Assembly: GCA_010206225.2 (NCBI GenBank)
Contig: VIQU02000026.1
Coordinates: forward strand, 6,287-58,169
DNA length: 51,883 nt
Reading direction: 5' to 3'
From: Lachnospiraceae bacterium MD308
GTDB taxonomy: Bacteria; Bacillota; Clostridia; Lachnospirales; Lachnospiraceae
This document shows, one piece after another, positions 24,220 through 33,070 of this stretch (positions are counted from its first letter, which is position 1; every line of letters starts with the position of its first letter). The notes under the pieces were generated by a model. The model had not been told where the DNA came from, made no database searches, and worked only from the letters and a program-made list of their open reading frames with translations. A program made the position numbers and the translations under genes.

Positions 24220-25505
24220 CGGGAAAGAAAAGCTTTGTGATGCGTCTGCTTTCGTGGGTGCATGATATTCTGATTTTTGAAGGAATCTATATCCTGGCAG
24301 CGGGCACCCTGCATGTGAGGGGGCAGGAGGTTCCGGTATTTTTAGCACAGGGGATAGCGTTAGCGATTCCTCTGGTGCTGACGGATATTGTTGTATTAAG
24401 ATGCAAAAGTTTGCTGCTTTTTTGTCTGTTTTCGGCGGCGCTTACATGGGGGATGAAGCTGGTCTTCGGCTATACGCTCACGGCGGGACTTACGGTGTTT
24501 GTCTGTTTGTTCCGCTGCTATGTAAAGCTCAGGCAGGGGGAGATCAAAAGAAAGATGCGGGAGCTGCCAGGGGAAGCGGGAGCGCAGGAAAATGAGGAAG
24601 TGTGGGAGGTGCCGACGCTGCTTGACAGTCCGAATCCGCTGCACTGCCTGTTATTTGCACTGCTGTATCTGGGACTTGTCGCTTTGGGGTGCCGCAGATT
24701 GCTTTTGCCTATGCTTGGACTTATGGCGGCGGAATCTGGCGTCTGTCTGGCATACTGTTATCTTGACAGGCTTTCGGAGTTTGCAAAAAAGAACCGGTAT
24801 GTTGCCAATCTTCCTGTGAATGCTATGAGAAGGAACGGCGCAGGAATCTTATGGATCGGTGCGGCGGCGCTGTTTTTGTTCATGACGCCGGCATTTATCT
24901 GTCATGAGGAGCCGCTGACGAAACTTAAGTTTGAACTTCAGCAGTCAGAAGATACCGGGGGCGGGGAAAGTTATGAGGAGGTTGCCGGGACGGATCATAT
25001 GATGGAGGAGCTTATGCGGTTAAAAGCGAAGGCGAAGAAAACGCCTGCCTGGATGAAGGCGGCATCGGAGCTCGTAAGTTTTCTGCTGCTTTTATGGATC
25101 GCGTATATGGCTCTTAGGATGGTCATTTCGGCAGTGCGAAGGGCGATGGAGTCGTTCTCGGATGATGGAGAGGATGAGATCATTTTCCTTGGGAAGGAAG
25201 AAGAGGAGATTCGTAAAGGGCTGAAAGCCGAACTGAAAAAAGAGCGCTGGTCATCTCCTGACAGAAAGATCCGCAGACTGTATAAAAAGGCAGTGAAGCG
25301 CAGGATAAAGGAAGGAATACGAGGGAGCGAGACGCCGTCTGAGCTGGAAGCTAAGGCGGGATTGTATTTTGGCAAAGGGTCGCCGGCAGGACAGAATTTT
25401 TATATCGCTCACGAATTATATGAAAAAGCAAGGTATGGAAAGACGGCGTGCACAAAAGAAGAAGTGAAGCAATGTATGCATATTTTCTCCAATTCTGACA
25501 GATAA
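24216..25505 (+). CDS. Membrane protein with C-terminal DUF4129-like domain
   Basis: About 429 residues from the ATG that overlaps the DUF58 stop. There are several N-terminal membrane segments, a central soluble part, another helix (SFLLLLWIAYMALRM) and a cytosolic C-terminus matching DUF4129: RRLYKKAVKRR, then SETPSELEAKAG, then YEKARYGK. In other bacteria DUF4129 is fused to or sits beside a transglutaminase of the TgpA type. No transglutaminase domain or Cys-His-Asp triad is visible here. Third gene of the MoxR-DUF58 unit; role unknown. Confidence 0.8.
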   Translation: MTGKKSFVMRLLSWVHDILIFEGIYILAAGTLHVRGQEVPVFLAQGIALAIPLVLTDIVVLRCKSLLLFCLFSAALTWGMKLVFGYTLTAGLTVFVCLFRCYVKLRQGEIKRKMRELPGEAGAQENEEVWEVPTLLDSPNPLHCLLFALLYLGLVALGCRRLLLPMLGLMAAESGVCLAYCYLDRLSEFAKKNRYVANLPVNAMRRNGAGILWIGAAALFLFMTPAFICHEEPLTKLKFELQQSEDTGGGESYEEVAGTDHMMEELMRLKAKAKKTPAWMKAASELVSFLLLLWIAYMALRMVISAVRRAMESFSDDGEDEIIFLGKEEEEIRKGLKAELKKERWSSPDRKIRRLYKKAVKRRIKEGIRGSETPSELEAKAGLYFGKGSPAGQNFYIAHELYEKARYGKTACTKEEVKQCMHIFSNSDR

Positions 25506-25542
25506 TAGCAGCATATCTGAATACGAAGACGGAGGAGTTTTT

Positions 25543-26091
25543 ATGAAGGCAACAGGAATTGTACGCAGAATAGATGACTTAGGAAGGGTAGTGATTCCGA
25601 AGGAGATCCGGAGGACGTTAAGGATCAGGGAGGGCGACCCGTTAGAAATATTTACAGACCGGGAGGGTGAGATCATACTGAAAAAATATTCACCGATCGG
25701 AGAATTGTCGGCATTTGCAAAGCAGTATGCAGAAAGTCTTGCCCAGACTATGGGGTGTCTTGTGTGCGTATGCGACACGGACCAGATCGTAGCCGCCGCG
25801 GGAAACGGTAAGAAGGAACTGCAGGACAAATATATCAGCAAGCAGTTAGAGCGGATGCTGGAGGATAGGAATTCTATCATGGCATCAGAGGATGATAAAA
25901 AATATATTAAGATTATCACGAATCAGGAGGACGAATATGCCCATGAGGTCATAAGCCCGATTCTCTGCGAGGGGGATGTGATCGGGGGAGTGATCCTGCT
26001 TGCCAAGGAGGCGAAGAAGAAGTTCTCTGAGCTGGAGCAGAAGATGGCTTCCTGCGCGGCGGGATTTTTAGGGAGACAGATGGAGCAGTAG
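25543..26091 (+). CDS. spoVT: Stage V sporulation protein T (AbrB/SpoVT regulator)
   Basis: 182 residues. The N-terminal swapped-hairpin AbrB domain (MKATGIVRRIDDLGRVVIP, residues 1-50) binds DNA. The C-terminal GAF-like domain (about 55-180) resembles that of Bacillus SpoVT. SpoVT adjusts sigma-G-dependent genes in the forespore, so the organism is very probably spore-forming. GGAGGAG precedes the start. It lies 37 bases after the DUF4129 gene and upstream of the SCIFF locus. Confidence 0.95.
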   Translation: MKATGIVRRIDDLGRVVIPKEIRRTLRIREGDPLEIFTDREGEIILKKYSPIGELSAFAKQYAESLAQTMGCLVCVCDTDQIVAAAGNGKKELQDKYISKQLERMLEDRNSIMASEDDKKYIKIITNQEDEYAHEVISPILCEGDVIGGVILLAKEAKKKFSELEQKMASCAAGFLGRQMEQ

Positions 26092-26152
26092 TATTTTTCG
26101 GAATAATTTTAACATCCTTTTCATACCTTGTATTAGGCAAGGGAGGGATAGG

Positions 26153-26527
26153 ATGGAGAGACGGATACGGAAAAATCCAAAAGTCATGTGGATGTTAAAA
26201 TCACTGCTCGCTTCTTATATTATCACTGCTGTTCTTCTGGTAGTGCTGGCGATGCTCCTATACAGGCTCGAGCTGAATGAGAAAACGGTGTCTGCGTCAA
26301 TCGTAGGGATTTATGTACTGTCAACCTTTGTGGGCGGCTTTATCATCGGAAAGCTTATGAAAGTGCGACAGTTCTTTTGGGGGCTGAGTCTTGGTGTGGC
26401 GTATTTTGCGCTTCTGCTCCTGATTACGCTGGGGGTTTACAAGGGGCTTAACGGCGATGCCGCCAACCTTTTGACTGCATTTGTTTTATGCGCAGGAGGA
26501 GGAATGGCGGGAGGCATGATTTCTTAA
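26153..26527 (+). CDS. TIGR04086-type small membrane protein
   Basis: 124 residues with four membrane segments and a basic N-terminus (RRIRKNPKVMW). Proteins of this type regularly sit just upstream of the SCIFF peptide gene in Clostridia, and here the peptide gene follows 106 bases later. The function is unknown; a link with SCIFF export or processing has been suggested only by position. GGGAGGG precedes the ATG. Confidence 0.75.
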   Translation: MERRIRKNPKVMWMLKSLLASYIITAVLLVVLAMLLYRLELNEKTVSASIVGIYVLSTFVGGFIIGKLMKVRQFFWGLSLGVAYFALLLLITLGVYKGLNGDAANLLTAFVLCAGGGMAGGMIS

Positions 26528-26535
26528 GAAAAGGA

Positions 26536-26564
26536 TTGCGAAAACGACGCCGGGGTGATATAAT
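26536..26564 (+). promoter_or_regulatory. Promoter of the SCIFF peptide gene
   Basis: TTGCGA (26536-26541), a 17-bp spacer and TATAAT (26559-26564) with an extended TGA in front. A short AATGC/GCATT hairpin lies in the leader before the GGAGG at 26621-26625. Confidence 0.65.
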
Positions 26565-26633
26565 ACTACGGACGAATGGAATGCGCAAGGCTTTGCATTA
26601 CAGAGCGGATAAGAAAGATAGGAGGACGTTATC

Positions 26634-26777
26634 ATGAAGCATGTGAAGACTTTGAATACACAGACTTTGAATAACACAGTGAAAAAGGGAGGGTGCGGCG
26701 AGTGCCAGACATCCTGCCAGTCTGCATGTAAGACATCCTGCACAGTAGGAAACCAGACCTGTGAACAGAAGAAATAG
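26634..26777 (+). CDS. scfA: SCIFF ranthipeptide precursor (six cysteines in forty-five)
   Basis: A 47-residue peptide. It has a leader (MKHVKTLNTQTLNNTVKKGG) and a core with six cysteines at positions 21, 24, 28, 32, 36 and 43 (CGECQTSCQSACKTSC, then QTC), the spacing of the near-universal clostridial SCIFF family. A radical SAM enzyme encoded just downstream installs a thioether bond; in the studied Clostridium thermocellum system a Cys is linked to a Thr, and Cys32 and Thr37 are at the corresponding places here. The biological role of SCIFF is unknown. It has its own strong promoter and is separated from the maturase gene by a terminator. Confidence 0.96.
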   Translation: MKHVKTLNTQTLNNTVKKGGCGECQTSCQSACKTSCTVGNQTCEQKK

Positions 26778-26804
26778 TATGGCGAAGTAAAGAAGAATAC
26801 TCGG

Positions 26805-26845
26805 GACAGCGGTCTTTATCGGGTCGCTGTTTCTTGTTGTTTATT
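26805..26845 (+). terminator. Terminator/attenuator between SCIFF peptide and maturase
   Basis: ACAGCG (26806-26811) pairs with CGCTGT (26825-26830), followed by TTCTTGTTGTTT. Partial read-through would give much peptide and little enzyme from one promoter. No other promoter was recognised before the maturase. Confidence 0.6.
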
Positions 26846-26880
26846 GATTAAAATTGCCTGAAATTGAAAGGGGTAGCATT

Positions 26881-28269
26881 TTGATACATCAGTATAAAAG
26901 TAACGGATACCATATTGTTCTGGATGTGAACAGCGGAGCGGTACATGTCGTGGACGAGCTGTGTTACGATGTGATCGCCTGTTTAAGCGGGCAGAACGAT
27001 GCACACACCGAGGAGACGCTGAAAGAGTCCGCCGTATTTGAACTTTTGAAGGAACAGCTTGGCGGTAGATACATAGAGGATGAACTTAAGGAAGCTTTGG
27101 AGGAAGTGACAGAGCTTACGAAGGCAGGACGGTTATTTACGCCGGACTGCTATGAGTGTCTTTTAGAGGATGTGAAGAAGAGAAAGACGGTTGTGAAGGC
27201 ATTGTGTCTTCATATCGCCCATGACTGCAATCTTGCCTGCCGATACTGTTTTGCAGAGGAAGGAGAGTATCACGGAAGACGCGCCCTTATGAGCTATGAA
27301 GTGGGAAAGAAGGCGCTTGACTTCCTCATCAGGAATTCTGGGAGCCGCCGTAATCTGGAAGTGGATTTCTTCGGCGGCGAGCCGCTGTTAAACTGGCAGG
27401 TGGTAAAGGATCTGGTGGCGTATGGTAGAGAACAGGAAAAAATACATGACAAGCATTTCCGGTTCACGGTGACGACCAACGGTGTGCTGCTTAACGGAGA
27501 GATACAGGAGTTTATGAACCGTGAGATGGACAACGTAGTGTTAAGCCTTGACGGGAGGCGGGAGGTGAACGACCGCATGCGTCCCTTCAGAAGCGGAGCG
27601 GGAAGCTATGACCTGATTGTGCCGAAGTTTCAGGAACTGGCGGACAGCCGTAATCAAGAGCGGTATTATGTACGGGGGACGTTCACGAGGGAGAATCTGG
27701 ATTTTTCGGAAGATATCCTGCATTTTGCGGACCTTGGATTTAAACAGATGTCCATGGAACCGGTTGTAGGAGAGGAATCCGACGTTTACGCCATCCGGGA
27801 AGGCGATCTTCCGGTTATCATGGAAGAGTATGATAAGCTTGCGAAGATTATGATCGAGCGGGAAAAGTCAGGAAAAGGTTTTCATTTTTTTCATTTTATG
27901 ATAGACTTAGAAGGCGGACCGTGTGTGGCGAAGCGTTTGTCAGGATGTGGTTCCGGGACAGAATATCTGGCTGTGACGCCATGGGGGGACTTGTATCCCT
28001 GTCATCAGTTTGTCGGTCAGGAAGAATTTCTTATGGGTAATGTGGATGTGGGGATTATAAAGCCGGAGATTGCGGATGAGTTCCGGAGTTGCAATGTCTA
28101 TACGAAGGAAAAGTGCAGGAAGTGCTTTGCGAAGTTCTATTGCAGCGGCGGCTGTATGGCGAATGCATATCATTTCCACGGCACGCTCCACGATGCCTAT
28201 GATATCGGATGCGAGATGCAGAGGAAGCGCGTGGAGTGCGCGATCATGATAAAGGCAGCCTTATCTTAA
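26881..28269 (+). CDS. scfB: SCIFF radical SAM maturase (CteB-like)
   Basis: About 462 residues from TTG 26881, chosen because it gives the family N-terminus MIHQYKSNGYHIVLDVNSG and has AAAGGGG seven bases upstream. The N-terminal part is the peptide-binding RRE-like segment. The radical SAM cluster is CNLACRYC (C116, C120, C123), followed by FFGGEP. A cysteine-rich SPASM domain at the C-terminus (CGSG..., CRKCFAKFYCSGGC) holds two more iron-sulfur clusters. It forms the thioether bridge in the SCIFF peptide using S-adenosylmethionine. Confidence 0.95.
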   Translation: MIHQYKSNGYHIVLDVNSGAVHVVDELCYDVIACLSGQNDAHTEETLKESAVFELLKEQLGGRYIEDELKEALEEVTELTKAGRLFTPDCYECLLEDVKKRKTVVKALCLHIAHDCNLACRYCFAEEGEYHGRRALMSYEVGKKALDFLIRNSGSRRNLEVDFFGGEPLLNWQVVKDLVAYGREQEKIHDKHFRFTVTTNGVLLNGEIQEFMNREMDNVVLSLDGRREVNDRMRPFRSGAGSYDLIVPKFQELADSRNQERYYVRGTFTRENLDFSEDILHFADLGFKQMSMEPVVGEESDVYAIREGDLPVIMEEYDKLAKIMIEREKSGKGFHFFHFMIDLEGGPCVAKRLSGCGSGTEYLAVTPWGDLYPCHQFVGQEEFLMGNVDVGIIKPEIADEFRSCNVYTKEKCRKCFAKFYCSGGCMANAYHFHGTLHDAYDIGCEMQRKRVECAIMIKAALS

Positions 28270-28305
28270 AAGGTTTATATCAGACAATGAGAAAGGAAGA
28301 GAAAC

Positions 28306-30447
28306 ATGAAGAAAAACAGAGGTATACTCAGTCTTGTGCTGACGGCGGTCCTGATTGTATTCTTAGGGTTCACTACGGTAGTAGGAATCGGTGGGAAACA
28401 TTCCGGAGCAGCGAAGAACATTAAGTTGGGTCTGGATCTGGCAGGCGGCGTCAGTATTACCTATCAGGTCAAAGACAAGAATCCCACAGAGAGTGAGATG
28501 AGTGATACTATCTACAAGCTGCAGAGGCGTGTGGAGCAGTACAGTACGGAAGCAACTGTATATCAGGAGGGTAACGACAGGATCAATATCGAAATCCCAG
28601 GCGTGACCAATGCCAATGAGATCTTAGACGAGCTTGGCAAGCCTGGTTCGCTGGAATTTCAGACAGAAGACGGCGCTACGGTGATCACTGGTTCTGATGT
28701 CAGTACGGCAACTGCGAGATCCGGACAGGATAAAATGGGTAATACGGAATATTCTGTGGAGCTGAGTCTGAACGATGAGGGAAAAGAGAAATTTGCAAAG
28801 GCGACGGAAGCGAATGTGGGAAAGACGATTGCCATTATTTATGACGGTGAGACAATCAGTGATCCGGTGGTAAATCAGGCGATTCCAGATGGTATAGCTT
28901 ATATCACGGGTAATTTTACTTTTGAGGAAGCAGAGAATCTTGCCTCTACCATCCGCATTGGAGGTCTGAAGTTAGAGCTTGAGGAGCTGCGGTCTAATGT
29001 AGTGGGCGCGCAGCTTGGAGAGCAGGCGATCAGCACCAGTCTGAAAGCAGGCGCGATCGGTCTTGCGATCGTATTCCTGTTTATGATATTCGTGTATTAT
29101 CTGCCGGGCCTTGCGTCTTCTCTGGCATTGATCATCTACACAGAGCTTGTGATGGTGATCTTGAATGCATTTGAGGTTACGCTGACGCTGCCGGGTATTG
29201 CGGGTATTATCCTTAGTATCGGTATGGCAGTGGATGCCAACGTCATTATATTTGCCCGCGTGAAGGAAGAGATCGCTCTTGGAAAGAGTGTCAGAAATTC
29301 TCTGAAGAGCGGATTCCAGAAGGCGATGTCCGCAATCGTGGACGGCAACGTGACAACGCTTATTGCGGCGGCAGTTCTTTGGCTTAAGGGGTCGGGATCG
29401 GTAAAGGGCTTTGCGCAGACGTTGGCAATCGGTATTATTGTATCGATGTTTACGGCACTTGTAATTACGCGTCTGATTATATTCTCATTCTACTCAGTAG
29501 GATTGAGAAGCGAGAAGTTATATTACCATAAGACGAAGGAGAGAAAATCTATTGATTTCCTCAGTAAGAGAAATATTTGCTTTGTAGTATCGCTGGCTGT
29601 GATTGTTCTCGGATTCGTGTTTATGGGCGTGAATGGATCAAAGGGGCAGGGAGCTTTTGAGTATAGTCTTGAGTTCGAGGGCGGAACCTCTACGACAGTT
29701 CCGTTTGATAAGGATTATACGATAGAGGAGATTGATGAGCAGATCGTTCCGGTCGTAGAGAAAGTGACCGGGGATAATAACGTACAGACACAGAAGGTTG
29801 CGGGAAGCAAGCAGGTTATTATCAAGACAAGGACGCTTGAGCTTGACCAGCGTGAGGCGCTGAATAAAGCTTTGGCAGACGGGTTCGGCGTAAAGCAGGA
29901 GGAGATCACGGCTGAGAATATCAGCTCTACGGTTAGCAATGAGATGCGCCGTGATGCGATCATTGCGGTTATCATTGCGACATTGTGCATGCTTCTTTAC
30001 ATTTGGTTCCGGTTTAAGGATATCCGTTTTGCGACCAGTGCGGTTGTGGCGCTCCTTCATGACGTATTAGTAGTGCTTGCGTTCTATGCCGCGGCAAGAG
30101 TGTCGGTAGGTAATACGTTTATTGCATGTATGCTTACAATTGTAGGTTACTCTATCAATGCGACGATCGTTATCTTCGACAGGATTCGTGAGGAACTCCA
30201 CTATAAGACGAGGACAACCGATCTTAAGGAACTTGTAAATAAGAGTATCACACAGACGCTGACGAGAAGTATCTATACCTCATTGACAACGTTTGTAATG
30301 GTAGCAGTACTCTTTATCATGGGCGTAAGCTCTATCAAGGAATTTGCGCTGCCGCTCATGGTAGGTATCATATGCGGCGGATATTCTTCGGTATGTATCA
30401 CAGGCGCTTTGTGGTATGTGATGAAGACGAAGCTGGCGAAGAAGTAA
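28306..30447 (+). CDS. secDF: Protein translocase subunit SecDF (fused)
   Basis: 713 residues. SecD and SecF are fused in one chain, as in Bacillus. The SecD half has an N-terminal helix, a large extracellular P1 domain and five further helices with GIAGIILSIGMAVDANVIIF. The SecF half repeats this with a shorter domain and VGYSINATIVIFDRIREEL. The protein uses the proton gradient to pull secreted proteins through SecYEG. Location directly after the SCIFF maturase is typical for Clostridia. A hairpin terminator follows. Confidence 0.96.
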   Translation: MKKNRGILSLVLTAVLIVFLGFTTVVGIGGKHSGAAKNIKLGLDLAGGVSITYQVKDKNPTESEMSDTIYKLQRRVEQYSTEATVYQEGNDRINIEIPGVTNANEILDELGKPGSLEFQTEDGATVITGSDVSTATARSGQDKMGNTEYSVELSLNDEGKEKFAKATEANVGKTIAIIYDGETISDPVVNQAIPDGIAYITGNFTFEEAENLASTIRIGGLKLELEELRSNVVGAQLGEQAISTSLKAGAIGLAIVFLFMIFVYYLPGLASSLALIIYTELVMVILNAFEVTLTLPGIAGIILSIGMAVDANVIIFARVKEEIALGKSVRNSLKSGFQKAMSAIVDGNVTTLIAAAVLWLKGSGSVKGFAQTLAIGIIVSMFTALVITRLIIFSFYSVGLRSEKLYYHKTKERKSIDFLSKRNICFVVSLAVIVLGFVFMGVNGSKGQGAFEYSLEFEGGTSTTVPFDKDYTIEEIDEQIVPVVEKVTGDNNVQTQKVAGSKQVIIKTRTLELDQREALNKALADGFGVKQEEITAENISSTVSNEMRRDAIIAVIIATLCMLLYIWFRFKDIRFATSAVVALLHDVLVVLAFYAAARVSVGNTFIACMLTIVGYSINATIVIFDRIREELHYKTRTTDLKELVNKSITQTLTRSIYTSLTTFVMVAVLFIMGVSSIKEFALPLMVGIICGGYSSVCITGALWYVMKTKLAKK

Positions 30448-30470
30448 GGATAAGGAAATGAGACATAGAC

Positions 30471-30522
30471 AGCCATTGCCGTCCGGTGCGTGTACCAGTG
30501 CATCGGGACGGCAGTGGCTGTT
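30471..30522 (+). terminator. Terminator after secDF
   Basis: AGCCATTGCCGTCC (30471-30484) pairs with GGACGGCAGTGGCT (30506-30519) with one mismatch, with extra pairs in the loop and a short GTTT tail. Confidence 0.75.
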
Positions 30523-30579
30523 TCCCATATAGATTCTAGTATCGCTGAGACAGAGTAAAACTGATGGGAGGGAATCAGA

Positions 30580-32340
30580 ATGGAACAGTGGATGTTGTTA
30601 AGGAAGGGTGCGGAGTTTGACAGGATTGCGAAAAAGTTTCACATTAGTCCCCGGCTGGCGTGTCTGATACGCAACAGAGACGTGATAGGGGATGAGGCTA
30701 TAGAGCAGTATCTGAACGGAGGGATATCGAAGCTTTCGGACGGATATCTTATGAAGGATATGGAAAAATCAATCAGCATCCTAAAGGAAAAGATAGAAAA
30801 TCATAAAAAGATCCGTGTGATAGGGGATTATGATATTGACGGAGTAAATGCCACGTATATTCTTTTGGAAGGATTGGAAAAGCTTGGGGCGGAGGTAGAC
30901 AGTGATATTCCCGACCGGATGAAGGACGGCTACGGGCTGAATATGGATCTTATTGAGCGCGCGGTTAAAGACGGAGCAGATACGATCATCACCTGTGATA
31001 ACGGAATAGCGGCAAAGGAAGAGATTGCTTATGCGAAAAGTCTTGGTATGACGGTGATTGTGACAGATCATCATGAAGTACCTTTTGAGGAGTCAGAAGG
31101 AGAAAAGTATTACATACTGCCTCCGGCGGATGCGGTCATTGATCCGAAGCAGGCAGACTGCAGTTATCCATTTAAGGGCTTGTGCGGCGCGGCCGTTGCC
31201 TATCAATTGATGGTGAAGCTTATAGGGGTTTTTGGGCGCAGCCCGGATGAGCTCTCGTATCTGATTGAAAATGTGGCGATCGCTACAGTGGGCGATGTGA
31301 TGGATCTGACAGGTGAAAATCGTATCTTTGTAAAAGAAGGACTTTTAAGGCTTCGGAATACAAAGAATCCGGGGCTTAAGGCGCTGATCGAATGTACAGG
31401 ACTTGACAGAAACCATATCGGTTCTTATCATATCGGTTTTGTGATCGGCCCCTGTCTGAACGCGGGAGGAAGGCTTGATACGGCAAAACGGGCCCTTGCT
31501 CTCCTTCGGGCAAAAACAGAGCAGGAGGCGAAAGTACTGGCGGAGGACTTAAAGGCATTGAACGACAGCAGAAAGGATATGACAGCAAAGGCGGTAGAAC
31601 AGGCGGCAGAGCTTGTGGAAAATCAGCCGGAGGGGAAGGATAAGGTGCTGCTTCTCTATCTTCCGGACTGCCATGAAAGTCTTGCGGGCATTGTGGCGGG
31701 AAGGATCAGAGAGCGTTATTGGAAGCCGGTATTCATACTGACAGACGCAGCGCAGGGTGTAAAAGGCTCGGGCCGTTCTATCGAGGCATATCACATGTAC
31801 GAAGGACTGAATCGGTGTAAAGAGCTTCTTGACAAGTATGGCGGACATAAGCTGGCTGCAGGTCTGTCTCTAAAAAAAGAGAACATCGCGCCGCTTCGCC
31901 GGATGCTGAATGAATTCTGTACGCTGACAGAGCAGGATATGGCGGAAAAAGTGTCGATAGATATGGAGCTGCCTTTTTCCTGTGTGACAGAAAAGCTAGT
32001 CTCGGAGCTGGAACTTTTAGAACCCTTTGGCAAAGGGAACACGAAGCCTGTATTCGCGGCGAGGAATGTTTTTGTTTTAGAAGGGCGCATTCTTGGGAAG
32101 AATCATAATGTACTGAAGCTAAGAGTGAGGGACAGTGCAGATACTTCTATTGAGGCGATGTTCTTTGGAGATATAGACAGATTTTTTGGATATCTGGAAG
32201 AAAGATTCGGTGCAGGGGCAGGAAAACGGGTGCTTGGCGGGCGTGCGGACGGGATGAAGATTTCCGTAACTTATTATCCGGGAATCAATAAATATCAGGG
32301 AAGAAGGAGTCCGCAGATCGTAATTACTCATTATAGATAA
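30580..32340 (+). CDS. recJ: Single-stranded-DNA-specific exonuclease RecJ
   Basis: 586 residues. DHH-family phosphoesterase motifs are present: GDYDIDGVNATY, CDNGIA and TDHHEVP (D163-H165), with the DHHA1 motif GPCLNAGGRLDTA and a C-terminal OB-like domain. RecJ degrades single-stranded DNA 5' to 3' in recombination and repair. In Clostridia it often lies between secDF and apt-relA, as here. GGGAGG precedes the ATG. After the stop an AGAAAACA/TGTTTT hairpin with a T run (about 32340-32358) may terminate it. Confidence 0.93.
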   Translation: MEQWMLLRKGAEFDRIAKKFHISPRLACLIRNRDVIGDEAIEQYLNGGISKLSDGYLMKDMEKSISILKEKIENHKKIRVIGDYDIDGVNATYILLEGLEKLGAEVDSDIPDRMKDGYGLNMDLIERAVKDGADTIITCDNGIAAKEEIAYAKSLGMTVIVTDHHEVPFEESEGEKYYILPPADAVIDPKQADCSYPFKGLCGAAVAYQLMVKLIGVFGRSPDELSYLIENVAIATVGDVMDLTGENRIFVKEGLLRLRNTKNPGLKALIECTGLDRNHIGSYHIGFVIGPCLNAGGRLDTAKRALALLRAKTEQEAKVLAEDLKALNDSRKDMTAKAVEQAAELVENQPEGKDKVLLLYLPDCHESLAGIVAGRIRERYWKPVFILTDAAQGVKGSGRSIEAYHMYEGLNRCKELLDKYGGHKLAAGLSLKKENIAPLRRMLNEFCTLTEQDMAEKVSIDMELPFSCVTEKLVSELELLEPFGKGNTKPVFAARNVFVLEGRILGKNHNVLKLRVRDSADTSIEAMFFGDIDRFFGYLEERFGAGAGKRVLGGRADGMKISVTYYPGINKYQGRRSPQIVITHYR

Positions 32341-32392
32341 GAAAACAAGCTGTTTTTTCTGATTTTTTGGGATTTTTGCGCGATAGAAATAT

Positions 32393-32421
32393 TTGAAAAT
32401 CATGTCAGAAGATGTTATACT
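32393..32421 (+). promoter_or_regulatory. apt promoter
   Basis: TTGAAA (32393-32398), 17-bp spacer, TATACT (32416-32421), 60 bases before the apt start. Confidence 0.7.
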
Positions 32422-32480
32422 TTAATGTATGAAATTTTGTGTCTAAACAAATTTTAAGGAGAGAAACGGAGAGATCAATT

Positions 32481-33005
32481 ATGAAATCAATCGAGGAATA
32501 CGTAAGAAGTATACCGGATTTTCCAGAGCCGGGAATTATTTTCAGAGATGTGACAAGTGTGCTGCAGGATGCAGAAGGACTGCATATGGCCGTTGATCTG
32601 ATGCAGGAAAAGCTTAAGGATGTGGAATTTGATGTGATAGTCGGACCAGAGTCCCGGGGATTTATCTTTGGAGTGCCGATTGCCTATAACATGAATAAAC
32701 CGTTTATTCCCATCCGTAAGAAAGGAAAGCTCCCCTGTGAGACCGCTTCCATTACCTATGAGCTGGAATACGGTACTGCAGAGATTGAGATTCATAAAGA
32801 TGCCGTTAAAAAGGGGCAAAGAGTCGTTGTAATAGACGATCTGATGGCTACGGGCGGAACGAATGAGGCGATCGTCAAGCTGGTTGAAGGGCTTGGCGGA
32901 GAAGTAGTCAAATGTGTATTTTTGATGGAGCTTGCCGGACTTGGGGGAAGAAGACGGCTGTCAGGATATGATGTAGATTCTGTTATCATATATCCGGGGA
33001 AGTAG
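32481..33005 (+). CDS. apt: Adenine phosphoribosyltransferase
   Basis: 174 residues from ATG 32481, the normal Apt length; an upstream in-frame GTG would add 14 atypical residues. It begins MKSIEEYVRSIPDFPEPGI, the family opening, and has the PRPP-binding VVVIDDLMATGGT loop. It salvages adenine to AMP. Its neighbour rel follows after 65 bases; the apt-relA pairing is conserved across Firmicutes. Confidence 0.96.
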   Translation: MKSIEEYVRSIPDFPEPGIIFRDVTSVLQDAEGLHMAVDLMQEKLKDVEFDVIVGPESRGFIFGVPIAYNMNKPFIPIRKKGKLPCETASITYELEYGTAEIEIHKDAVKKGQRVVVIDDLMATGGTNEAIVKLVEGLGGEVVKCVFLMELAGLGGRRRLSGYDVDSVIIYPGK

Positions 33006-33070
33006 CAGAGTAAGCCGGAGACAGAGTTTGGGATTTGTTATAGTTATGAAAAAAGGAAGGAGGCAGTAAT

